Part shown: positions 14,001 through 24,807 of the stretch, one piece after another
Position numbering within the stretch: the first letter of the stretch is position 1
Layout: each line of letters starts with the position of its first letter
DNA from: Callaeas wilsoni
Taxonomy: Eukaryota; Chordata; Aves; Passeriformes; Callaeidae
DNA: 64,000 nucleotides
Direction: 5' to 3'
NCBI GenBank assembly: GCA_013398955.1
Contig: VWPU01011872.1
Coordinates: forward strand, 62,001 to 126,000
Notes under the pieces: generated by a model
The model's input: the letters and a program-made list of their open reading frames with translations, nothing else
Databases searched by the model: none
What the model was told of the DNA's origin: nothing
Position numbers and translations under genes: made by a program

Positions 14001-16305
14001 CAGACACATTTGCCCCACCAGCAGTGAAGAGGCTGTGCCTTGATTCTTCTTTTTTCTTCATTTTCATTTTTCAACTTTCTTCAAAAGCTGGTCCTCCTGC
14101 AGTCTGTTCTTATGGGTTCCTCTTTGTTTGGAAGACTCAGCAAGATCCACACTGAGGCCAGCAAGTATGGGTTTGCTTTTTGATGATACCACAAACAAAT
14201 GTCAGTCAGCTCTAGAATGTGAAAATCTGGCTGAAAAGATACTTTTGGCTTCTTTCAAGAAGCACAAATAGTTAACTCAAATTTCTTATGAATTATCAGC
14301 GATGTAGATTGCTGTCTTTCTTGAAAACCAGAAGAATTGGCTTCAAAATTTGCTATTTTCACCCAGCCCCAGTTCTGGTGATCTTCCCAGACACTGACCT
14401 TTTTTTTTTTTCCAAAAAAATTATTGCTTTCTATTCTCTCTGGCCTTAGCCAGAGTCATTACTTTCCTCTTTGTCATACTGAGACTCAATAGCATTGTAA
14501 TTATTTCTGACATATGGTATCATCTATCCACCTCTCCTTCCAATATGTCCAAAGAAAAGAGGAATGCCACTGCAGCCACCAGACCATGGTTTCCATTAAT
14601 TAATACCACCCCATGGCTGTCCATTCCTGGGGGAGCATGGACCTAAACTTCATGTGCGGGGTGATGTGCCATGCATGGAGCCCTGGAGTTTTGCTATCTT
14701 ATTTCAGCTCCATCAGAACGGGAAATTAAAGCCCCAGTTTACTTCTCTAGTTTTGTGGCAGAAGGCCAATGATTCTATCTGAGAGCTTTTTCTTTACCTT
14801 CATTAACCCCCAAATGTTGCTGTATTCAAAACATCCACAGAGAGTGTATTTATCATTCATTTTCTGTTCATGTTGATGTGGGAAAACACGTGCAATCAAT
14901 ATTGAATCTCTTTCAAAACAACTTAAAATGGGAATACATATTGCTCTAATCTAAAACTAATCATGATGATAAATGATGAAAAATATGCCAAAAAGTGAAA
15001 ATTCTGGGTTTAGAAGTTCTTTAGTTGTGGGTGTGGGTACGTGTATGGACCTGCATATATATCTATTGTTTATCAAGAAATTAGAACTCAAATCAAAATC
15101 CAATTAGAAAGGAAAAAATTGCTTTTAATATTTAATTTTGTGCTCATAATTAAACCTCACATGCCTAGTTTTATCCATCTGCCATCTATTTAAATGTAAC
15201 CTGATCATATATTTTATTTACCTGTATGAAAAATGGCCACAAGTGCATGTTAAAAAAAGGCAAAGGTAGATTCAGCCATGTTAATCTGTCTTCCACAGTT
15301 ATTCTCCAATGCGAAATAGAACTGGAAAGCAACACAAGCTGTGAAACATAACTGTCTTTCTGTATATTTATGGTTCTCCAACTTGTTTGCTGTCCCCTTT
15401 CAGGCTGAAGGTAAATGCCATTGCATTATTAGAGTAGATAAAGACACAATTAGATTAAAGACAAATTAGACTGTGGTTTGGTGAATATCTTAATTCAATA
15501 TAACCAAGCCTGTGGGAAAAGAAGTCTTGCCCCCACTCTGTACCCTTTCTCCGTGGGTACCAGCCCTGGTTTGTGCCTGGGTGACCACCTCTGCAGACGT
15601 CCAGAGGCGCAGATCAAGGAGCAGATCCCTGAAAAGCAGCCTGTCATGTCCCAGACAGAGACATTACTTTTCTCATGAGTTTTCTGCCAGAGCACAAACA
15701 AGCGTCCCATGGTGAAGGAGGGGGCTGCAATGCCATTTAAAACCAGTCTGACCAGTACTCAAGAGTTAATAGTGCTGGGATCTCCAGGACGGTAGTTCCT
15801 AACGTGCCTGCACAGTCAAAAATATTTCCAGGCACTGCAGCAAAGTGAGTGGTTTGGACCATGAATAGTTTTCATTAAAAAGTGAGGGATGAATTGAATT
15901 TTCAAAGCAACTGATTATTTTGATTCTCACACAGAAAAGGACCTTTTCACTTCTACATCTTTAAATGTATCCAAACCTGTAATCCCTATAAAAAGTGAAT
16001 TTGCTAGTAACTGTTTATGAAGCTCGCAGTAATATTTTTTTGTCCCGAGTAAAGAAGAGAAATCATGAGAGCTGCTGAGACATGAGGTGGCTCCACTCTT
16101 CCATGTGTTTTGAAAGAGTAACTTCAACATTTGACTTAAGCCTGGCTTCTCACAGCACACAGAGTTAAGCAGCGAGACGTGGTTTTGCCTCATTAGGTCA
16201 GCAACGCCAGCCTGCAAGGCAGTGCAGCTGGTTCTGTGATGCTATTAAAGAAATTATAACTACATGCACACATCCTTGTAGCATCAGCCCCCCAGTGAAG
16301 ACACA
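8049..16305. other. Non-coding stretch, no gene recognised
   Basis: About 8 kb without a supportable gene. Open frames on both strands at 9241-9606, 13201-13521 and elsewhere are short, overlap one another on opposite strands in GC-richer patches, and match nothing I know. A T12 and an A7 run lie close together near 14400-14420. A weak TG/TA tract lies at about 15025-15070. I see no LTR pair, DNA-transposon terminal repeat or structured RNA. Confidence 0.6.
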
Positions 16306-16306
16306 A

Positions 16307-16345
16307 GATCACAGAATTGTTCAGGGGGGTGGAATCAGCAACACG
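16307..16345 (-). mobile_element. Possible CR1 LINE 3'-end relic
   Basis: The block 'atcacagaattgttcaggg' followed by 'tggaa' is a close match to the reverse complement of an avian CR1 3' end, the common 'aatcacagaattgttcaggttggaa' form. The rest of the element is absent or unrecognisable. It is a short, 5'-truncated, minus-oriented relic if real. The strong match covers only about 20 bp, so confidence is limited. Confidence 0.4.
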
Positions 16346-16640
16346 GATTACAGTTAAGAACATAGTGAGTCAATTTAAGGCTATAAGTACCCTGGTTTTC
16401 TGTTATGCTTTTAATCTTTATTAAATTGAATGATTCTTATTTATTTTCATTCACATATGCATGTGTATAATATATAGTGTGTTTCTGCATATATAGGCCT
16501 GTAAAATGGTAACAAATCTTGCAGAAGTCTTCTAGGACATAAATAGTGTGAGGCCAAATCCTTATCTGGGAAACCACACAGACACCAACACATCCTCAGC
16601 CTTTAGAATTTCCCTGTGCATTTTTGCAAACGACGACAAA

Positions 16641-16703
16641 CCGTTTTTGGTTTGTTTGGTTTGTTAGGGTTTTTTTGGTTGGGTTTTTTTTTTTTCTTTT
16701 TTT
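16641..16703. repeat. T/G-rich low-complexity tract
   Basis: Runs of T interrupted by GG and GGG (the TTTGG pattern repeats several times), ending in a long T run and then AAAAA. It is simple low-complexity sequence with no coding meaning. Confidence 0.75.
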
Positions 16704-17245
16704 AAAAAGCATGCAATATTTTTTGCATTGCTTAAGAAGAATTTAAAACATCTTTTTTGCTTTCTATCCTTCTTTTAATGGCTTTGCATATTACTTTTCA
16801 TCTAAACTCAGTATTTGAACATACACTTACCAGGCGCCTGTTTTCTTTGTTGCTTGTAATTACTGAATAAGTCGGAATCATAGCCAAGGAAGTCTGTGTG
16901 GGATTACATCTGGAGTAGTGTACTATAGCAACACTGTGCTTTGCAGAGCTTCTCCTCTCATAGATTTGATCTTAATGATGGGCTACACTTTCATCTTTAA
17001 AAAAATCATTTTTTGCAACTCACTGCTTTTTATACCTCAGCAAGAAAATGCTGTTTATTGTTCAGTTTCTCTTGCCTACAATGTTTGTATCTATAATTGA
17101 AACTTAAAAGCTACGAGCTTGAATAATTCAATCAGAAAGCATATTGTTTTTACTGTTCTCGGTATGAATCCAAACGATCGCATTATTGTGATGCTATAAT
17201 ATCAGGATGCATTTATTTTTACTTGCGCAGTCATGGTAGGCAGTG
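16704..17245. other. Non-coding stretch before the first CpG patch
   Basis: AT-rich and without a gene. The part at about 17100-17230 is less repetitive than its surroundings and lies directly upstream of the CpG patch, so it is a reasonable place to look for conserved regulatory sequence. Nothing in the sequence proves this. Confidence 0.4.
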
Positions 17246-17284
17246 TCTCTCTCTCTCTCCAGGAAAAAAAAAAAAAAAAAAAAA
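17246..17284. repeat. (TC)n run followed by an A21 homopolymer
   Basis: A TC dinucleotide run (17246-17259) is followed within a few bases by 21 consecutive A residues (17264-17284). The pair is likely length-polymorphic. The A run could be the tail of a retrotransposed copy, but I recognise no retrocopy or SINE body on its left, so a simple microsatellite is the safer reading. Confidence 0.85.
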
Positions 17285-17329
17285 GCCGAGCTTTATCCAT
17301 GCTGGGTTCCTCTAGTGTAACTTAAGCGA

Positions 17330-17500
17330 ATGAGATCTCTTGTCCCCTCCAGCAAGCGCCGGGTCTGTCGCTACGGCTGCTTCTCGCCCGCGAACGGCCT
17401 CGCGGAAGCGCGCGGGGAGAGCAGCTCCACGCCCGCTCCGCTGGTGTCTCAGGACACCTTTTCACCCCAGAATTCGCTGGCTTGCTGTAGAGCAAATTGA
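17330..17500 (+). other. Dense CpG patch containing a 56-codon open frame
   Basis: Between about 17354 and 17445 I count roughly 16 CpG dinucleotides in some 90-100 bp, against near-absence in the surrounding AT-rich DNA. This marks an unmethylated or recently CpG-protected patch, as seen at promoters. An ATG at 17330 opens a 56-codon frame through the patch, beginning MRSLVPSSKRRVCRYGCFSP and ending at TGA 17498-17500. It is rich in Arg, Ser and Cys, as any translation of GC-rich DNA tends to be, and I recognise no domain. 'tcccctccag' at 17343-17352 also resembles a splice acceptor, so the patch could be an exon. Possibilities are a small CpG-island promoter or first exon of a non-coding or coding transcript, or a chance GC-rich patch. 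The CpG cluster is directly visible; any function is inference. Confidence 0.4.
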
Positions 17501-20495
17501 GCTCTCTGCGTTTTGTGCTTAGTGCAATTTTTTCTTTTTTAATGGGAAAAAAAACCCCAACAATGTTTTAATTCAATTATTGGCTGTCGTATTCTCTATG
17601 TCAAGGCAAACATAAAATAAGGGCTTTGAAAATAGAATGGATGGAACTGTGGTATCTAATGCAAGCACCATGTATTTTATCTCAATGGCACAGCAATTTT
17701 TTGAACTGATAAAATATCAAATGTGACTTTCGGCTTAATATGGTTGAAGCAGTTGGTAAGAATTAACAATAATATGGAAAGTATCCATTTTTCCCTTTAT
17801 TGCTATGTTTGGAGAAATCATTATATATAATAATCTACTCGTAGGTAGTGCTGTAGCTGTACCTGTAGAATTAGGCCCAGGAAGAAAAACTGCCCTTACT
17901 CCCAGAACCATGAATCTGAAATTTTCTGATTTGTATAGATTTTCATTATGTCCTTAGCATAATTTCAGCACAAACGGAGGGCTTAGCCAGGCTCCCATGG
18001 TGTGTCCTACGGGTATGGAACAGCTTAGCATCTTTTTCTCTGCTTACCAAGCTTAGCGCCTTTAAATCAACCACTCCATTATGCAATAATTCCCCTTATT
18101 CTTAATTCAAAGTACCAAAGTTAAAGCAGACTTTGGGTAATGAGGAACTATATCGTTTTTGCCTGTATATGATCCTCATTCATTATCTTTGTTCCATTTA
18201 GGGGAAGGGGAAGTGAAAAACCCTTTTATTTGCAAATCCATCCATAGCACTTTATAAGACACAATATTAGGAAATAGCATGATTTATTGGACTGAGGCAT
18301 TTCAGTAAGGCCTAAATGATAGAGTCTGCTAAGAAACTCATTTTTTCATGATGGGATCTGATGATGGGGGTAAGACCAGGAGCCCCCTGCAAAGAAAACA
18401 CACGGTAATAAACTTGCAGAAAGCTTTCACTACCACCTCTCAGTGGTGATGATTCCCCCTTCTCTTACCTCAAACGTTGCCCAAATGGGGAGGCACGAGA
18501 ATCCCCCCACTGACTCTCTTGTGAGGTGAAATGAAGAAAGCCTTAAACTTCACAATTGCCAATAATGAGCAATCATTACTCAAATTACACCAAGCACTGA
18601 TTAGGTTTAAAGTAATGAAGAAAACAACACGATCAATCATCATCAACCCAAAAGAAGTCAATCTGTGCTAGAGATACAGCAAGATCTTAGTGGAGGGCTC
18701 CATCTACAGGGGTTGGGAGATGAGAGAGAAAAAACCTTCACATCACAACATCTGAAAAAGATTCCGCCTGCTCCCCACTCTGCTCACATTTTTCTTGCCA
18801 ATCTCCAAAAGCCACACATGTAAAAAGGGATTATTTTTCCCTTTCTTTAGATGCACAAAAATTAAAAGGACCTTAGCAAAACATTAAGGCAGAAAAACTT
18901 TTTGGAAGGAAATTTCACTGCTGTTGAACTGAAATGGCTGTTTAGAAAAAAATGACAAGAGTTAAATACCTAGCATCTATCAAATAGTAAAGTTATACTG
19001 AAAGCTCTGACTGTGTGAACAGCATCAATGGAAGCTGAGGTTTTTAATGCAATTTGTATTGCTAGGTTCTAGCCACAGAAATAACATTGGAAAAGAACAA
19101 ATTGCATGGGAAATTCCCATTTGTCAATTTTCATTGCTTGCTAAATAGAAAATTACAAATTAACCCAAAGCTTATTTTGAAAATCCAGGGGAAATTCAGC
19201 TTACACCACATTTCTTCGGCATGGAATAAGATTTTGATACCAGCTACAGACTCAGTCTAGTAAAAAAGAACCCACTGTATTTTAAAAACAGGAAAATAAA
19301 AAGGAAGAGTGTAGGTATGTTGCTATTCCATGCACATGTATATGTAAACTTTAAACTGTGCTAATGAGTTACATTAATATATGCATTTTGTAAAAGATGT
19401 ATTATTCTTTAGGAATAATTTCAATTAAAATATGTCCCTTTTCCATGTACTGAAGGCATTATATAATTACTTTAAAAGAAAATTATTTACAATTTAAGCG
19501 TAGGAAAATACAAAATTAGGACTTCAATTCAAAGTCTGCTGAATGTAACAGAAGTCTCCCCACTGACTTAATTCACTTTTGAATTGGGGTTAATCATTAG
19601 AAATAATGAGATACAAATGGAAGCCTAGTAAAAAATGCATGACCGAAGGGAAATAAAAAACAATACACAGCTATTCTAGTGTAGATTTCCATTCTAAAGG
19701 CCCTTGTGGAGGGGCTAAATTTAAGGGATAGTTTCTAACTTTTCATACTTTAAGCCATTCAGGACCATGGGGCAGAGGATGGTTTGTCTCCTACTTAGAG
19801 TTCTCCAAGTGACCTGAGATAATCTGTAGGAATAATGTAATCATCACTAAAACTTCGCACTTGTTTGGAGTAATTTTTATTAAAACATTATTTCAACATC
19901 CCGTATCAACAGTAAATTTAATGCCGTTCATATAATATGCTTAATATTTGTTGATAATCAGGAAATTATGAGCTAATCAAGGAATTTTTGTACAGAATCC
20001 TGTTTTTTATTGAAGACAAACTTACAGATGAGCATGTGTCTATGTGCCTGGCTGAGCTACAGATTGAGTACTTGCTTAAATAAAGCACTGTGAGGAGTAT
20101 TGTGAGGATAAAAAGCGGTTTGGGAGTTCAGATATTTGTAGAAATCATTTGGAAATAGATGAATTTTTGACATTCTTTTTTCTTTACCCTTGGTAATACA
20201 TAGTTTTCATGCATGTAATTGGGCTGTGCCCTTACAGAGCTGTCATGTGGCCCTATAAATATTAAATGGCTATAAAGTCTTTTAAAAGAAAAAAAAATAG
20301 ATTGTTTATTAAAATTCTGGTCTACTTAAATGAGCTTGAATAATACTGATTACCTTTTCCCCTTCTGCCTTGAAATAGAGGGAAAAAAAGTCATGTATAC
20401 CAACATACTCGAAAGTTCATCTGTTTTCTTCTAAAGTTTTGTCTTTTCATAGAGTTTCTCCATTTCTAAGTATGTTAAATTTTTTTTTTCTTCAT
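17501..20495. other. AT-rich non-coding stretch
   Basis: No open frame of interest, no transposon signature and no structured RNA seen. Base composition is strongly AT, with many short A/T runs. I see nothing here to annotate. Confidence 0.6.
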
Positions 20496-20800
20496 TGCTG
20501 GAGAGGGTCTTTTTATAAGGGCATGCAATGATAGGGCAAGGGGGAATGGTGTTCATCTGAAAAGGAGAAGGTTTACATTAGGTATTAGGAAGGAATCCTT
20601 CCTTATGAGGGAGATGAGGCCCTGGCACATGTTTCCCAGAGAAGCCGTGGCTGCCGCATCCCTGGAAGGGTCCAAGGCCAGGTTGGACAGGGCTTGGAGC
20701 AACCTGGGATAGTGGAAGGTGTCCCTGCCCATGGCACAGGGTGGAACAAGATGGACTTTAAGGCCCCTTCCAACCCAAACCATTTGGGATCCTATGATTT
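20496..20800 (+). mobile_element. CR1 LINE, 5'-truncated copy, + orientation
   Basis: About 305 bp of a CR1 non-LTR retrotransposon. Diagnostic blocks appear in consensus order: 'gagagggtctttttataagggcatg', 'gatagggcaagggggaatgg', 'ttaggaaggaatccttcctt', 'gaggccctggcaca', 'gagaagccgtggctgccgca', 'aggccaggttggacagggcttggagcaacctgg', 'ggtgtccctgcccatggca', then the 3' end 'cccttccaacccaaaccat...cctatgattt'. This is only the 3'-terminal part, so no reverse transcriptase or endonuclease is encoded. Such 5' truncation is the normal outcome of target-primed reverse transcription. The copy is well preserved, which suggests one of the younger CR1 subfamilies. Open frames inside it are incidental. Confidence 0.95.
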
Positions 20801-23800
20801 AATGCAAACATTGAATCTGCTCATTAAAAAAAAGCAAAAACAAGCCAACAAACAAAAAAGAAAAAAAAAAATGAAGTCTTGATGAAAGAAGTTGACAGCT
20901 ACAAGTTTGTTTTGCAAAGTTCTTACATTCTACTTCTTTAAAACATATTTGGATTGCCCATCCTTGACAACAATAATAAGCTATTTCCATGGAAACTCAG
21001 GGGAGAAAGCCATGGAAATCTCATCAGCAGGAAGAGCAGGTAGCAGTGCTGACTGCTGAAGGAATGACTTGTCAGCGCAAGGTAAAGCAAGTCAGTTGTT
21101 AGGGTATTAATCCAAAAATAAATCCTTTGGTTCTCATTGCCTGTTTTGAGACGTTTTAGAAAAAACTATAAAGGGCAAAGGGGAAAATTTGTGTCTGAAA
21201 TGAAAGTGGAAGGTAGAGTCAGTCCTTGCAGCAGCGAGAACTCTCACAGTTTGTGGACTTGGTTATCTCTGTGGGTCCCTTCTTGACTGTAGCATACAAG
21301 GAGGTGAATCTGGGGGACCTCCTCTTGCTGAGCTCCAGCCTTTGTGCTCAGTGGAGAATATATCAAGCAGGGAATACAGAGCTAAACTTATGGGCACGGG
21401 ATTGGGAATTGTAATAGAAGGAGTCGGGAATTTCTGAGAAAACACTTGTCATAGCACCCAGCCCAGACCATGCTTGTTAGTGAAACCAAGATCAGGTTCT
21501 GCAAAACTGTTTTCATGAAAATTCCTCAGGTTTCAGACAAGAACCCCTGGTCAAAGCCAGGGTGGGGTAGGTGGCAGCAGCAGAAGAAAGAGAGTGCAAT
21601 ATCCTTTTGTGTATAATTATTCAAAAAAAGTACAGCAGTGGAGGAGCTTGATGTATTCCCAGTTTTGTTCCTAAAGTCTTTTATATCAGACATAGGAAGC
21701 AGTTCCTTTCCCAGCTTTACATCGTAAACAGCCCAAGTTGGTACCTTCACCATACAGAGGAGAAATTGCTTTTGTACCCATTTGTTGGTTTTCAGAGCAA
21801 GTGCTGAAGAAGGTGGGTCATGAGATAGTGGACAAGGTTTGAAGAGATCACCTCTAAGAGAACTGCAACCACCAAAACACCCTTCATAGGAAAGACTAAT
21901 AATGTTGAGAATAACTTAGAATAATTACATTAGAAACAGGAAAACACGAGCACATGTGGGTTGAGCCAAAGCTGGAATTCTGCTGATGCTCAGCTTGGTG
22001 GTCCTGTGGGCAGGCAACATACACAAGCAATTGCCCAAGGCAACAACATTCTTTATTAGATTGATTAAGCACCAGGTTTACTTATTGTCGTTAGTAATGG
22101 ATGCCAGATTTCTGCTTTGCCTCTGGTAATAGGAACCAGCAGAGAGGAAGGAGTGTTGCTGTGAGTGTTGGTCCTACTACTTGTGTGGAATTTTCACACC
22201 TACCTCGATTTAATGTGGAAACAACCAGAAATGGTCCTCACCCAACACTTGCTGCATGATTCATTGTTTTTTCAACCTAAAACTGAGATTTGTGGAAGCT
22301 GATTTAGGTGAGATAAGAAATAAAGGCCCTTTGTTGAACCATCCAAGTAACTCCCAGGTTTCCTTTGCACTGTTATCTGGGATTTCATCAAGGGGAAGCA
22401 TTCTTGAGTGGAGAAAAAGGGCAGCAAAAGAAATAATTCCATACACAGAGCTACTTTTAATATTCATGTTAGCCAAACATACAATCCACGTGATGAATTC
22501 ACTGACCAGACCTGTGCCTACCCCAAAGAGTCACAACTTCCTGGCAGTAATGTGGGAATGCTTCAAATCTCTGGCAAGGAGGTGTAGATCTAAGGCAGCT
22601 GATGGAAGTGTGAATGTTTCCGTGGGCTTCCCATTGTTGTGTGGGCCCTGGAGGAGATCTGCATAAACTACATAAACTGTTTAAAAGCTGTTCTTTGAAA
22701 GTCAGACTCAAATTCCTAAAGCATTTGAGTGCTCTTGAGAGCAGTACCCATATACTCCATATCGGTGTCAAGTCTCTGTCATTCAACTATAAACATCTTC
22801 TCACAAAATTTTTCTATTGCATTAATTTAAAAATTATGTAGAGATGTAAACTTGATGAATTCTTAGTTAATTAATAGATGTTCTTTTTTCGCTATTGGTT
22901 TTTAACATAAACATTATCACACAATTTAGATTTTTATTCATTGCCTATTATCTAATATAGAAGATGCAACATATTTTATCAATAAAAACAGTACTTTATG
23001 TGTTGCATATTCCACCAAGGCCTTATGTTTCTGTTTTAGCTAGCTGGTAAGCTTCTATTTCCAATAGTTTAAATACAGGTGTGATTTGGTTACTTTTTAA
23101 GGGTTTTACATATTAAACAACACTCACATGTATATTTTTTGCTATAGAACAAATAAGATTAAACAAGAATTATTAGCAGTGCACTATGTTAACACTTAAG
23201 TTTTAAATTGATGGGTAGAAGATGCCAGTAGATCAGCTTTTTAAATACTGGGATTTTTGCAGTGAAGAGTATATACAAATATAAATGTGTGTGTGTATGC
23301 TGTAATCATTTCAATCTATTGCTTCAATATTGATATAATGGTTTTTAATATACTGCAAAGATTATGATAAAATTTAATAATTTACATCCAATCCCCAAAC
23401 TGATAGTAGAGAAATTACTCATTATTTAGAGATAGAAATGTTAAAACAAGAAAGTAATGAGTATGTTAAGAACAAAAATTCTCCCTCCTATAAACTTAGG
23501 TTATTCATTTTGTATATTTATGATAGATTCATTTCCTAGGATACAAGACACTTCTGACCTTTTGAAAAATATGCCGATATTTTGAATTATAAGATGTTTC
23601 CCGTGTTTCTGTTTCTGATCTCTGTCCGCCTTATTTTACCTGAATTCACTTTTCAAAAATGATATGAAAAATAAAAAAGTACCCGTACTCTTCTGGTCCT
23701 GTGAACTGAAGCCATGCAGGACAATGATGAGAAATGGGTTTCACAGCCCAGACAGGCAGGAACTCTCTGCGGAAAAGTTTATCACTGTCACCCCAAATCC

Positions 23801-24558
23801 AGAATGCCTCTCTGCATGATCTTCCCCAAAATCCAACTATTTTCTAGAATCCAATGCAGCCAGCTTGTCTCCTGGACTGCACTGAACTGGCCTCTGGTTC
23901 TATTTAAGAACTAATGGTCTCTGCCTATGGTAAGGTACGACCTAATCTTTGGCTGCATCAAAGTGACCAGGACAAAGCTTAAGTGCAGGGAGTCTGTGCC
24001 AAGTCATTTTGTAGGATTTGTTTGATGCTGACAAAAGTTTTGAATAGGTCTGTCCCCAAAGAGCAGAAATGCCTACTGATTTAAAAAAAAAAAAAAGGCA
24101 ATAATAAAACCAGATGTATCTCAAACAAAATTACACCTGGCATCATAAGGAGGAAATTGGGAATTTTTTGAGGATTGAGGGCTGGTGGCCATCTTTTGAT
24201 AGTGGGCTAGTAAGTAGTGCTTGGTTGGTGTATCTTCATTTTCTTGTTTTATGAAGTTGAGGATTTTCAGGGGATAAATCTCAAGCAGTGCCATTAAAGA
24301 AATTGGTATTTTCCTCCAGTAAGATTTGTAACTTTAACAACCCATTGTGGTACATAAGAAATGTTCAAGAAATCCTTCGGCCATAGAAGTCAGCAACAGC
24401 TTTGCCATGGATTTCAGTTGTGCCAGAATTTTACTCATTGTGTTTTGTTTCAACCAAAACTATTTTCATTTTAGGTAATGTTTTTAAATATTTTGTGTTT
24501 TCTTGATGTTAGGAGCTATTGTTGAGCAATAGGAGGGTGTTTCTTTGGTGGTTTTTTG
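20801..24558. other. AT-rich non-coding stretch
   Basis: An A-rich tract with an A10 run (about 20826-20872) follows the CR1 end. The part at about 22800-23700 is among the most AT-rich in the window and includes a short TG run near 23286. A 136-codon frame at 22256-22666 (+) has no recognisable domain, and shorter minus-strand frames overlap it. I call no gene. Confidence 0.6.
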
Positions 24559-24807
24559 CCTCAAGTTCCATCAAAAGTGGTTTAACTTGGGTACTAGAGA
24601 AAATTTCTTCACCCAAAGGTTTGTCCACCACTGGTACAGCTGCCCAGGGCCGTGGTGGAGTCACCATCCCCGGAGGGATTTAAGAGTTGTATAGATGTGC
24701 ACTTGGGGACATGGTTTAATGGTGGATTTGGCAGTGCTGAGAGAACAGTTGGACTTGAGGATCTGAAAGTTCTTTTCCAATCTAAATGATTCTGTGATTC
24801 TATTATG
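24559..24807 (+). mobile_element. CR1 LINE, 5'-truncated copy, + orientation
   Basis: CR1 3'-end sequence of a different, older-looking subfamily from the 20.5 kb copy. Recognised blocks in order are 'cctcaagttcca', 'gaaaatttcttcaccc', 'ggtacagctgcccagggc', 'gtggtggagtcaccatcccc', 'gatgtgcacttggggacatggttta', 'ggtggatttggcagtgct', 'ggacttgaggatct' and the tail 'ttttccaatctaaatgattctgtgattcta'. About 250 bp of the non-coding 3' region remains, so it is dead as a mobile element. Divergence from the usual consensus is visible at many positions. Confidence 0.93.

Noticed and set aside
22256..22666. A 136-codon plus-strand frame.
   Set aside because: No recognisable motif, and its length is within what chance gives in 64 kb. 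Overlapping minus-strand frames in the same place argue for composition.
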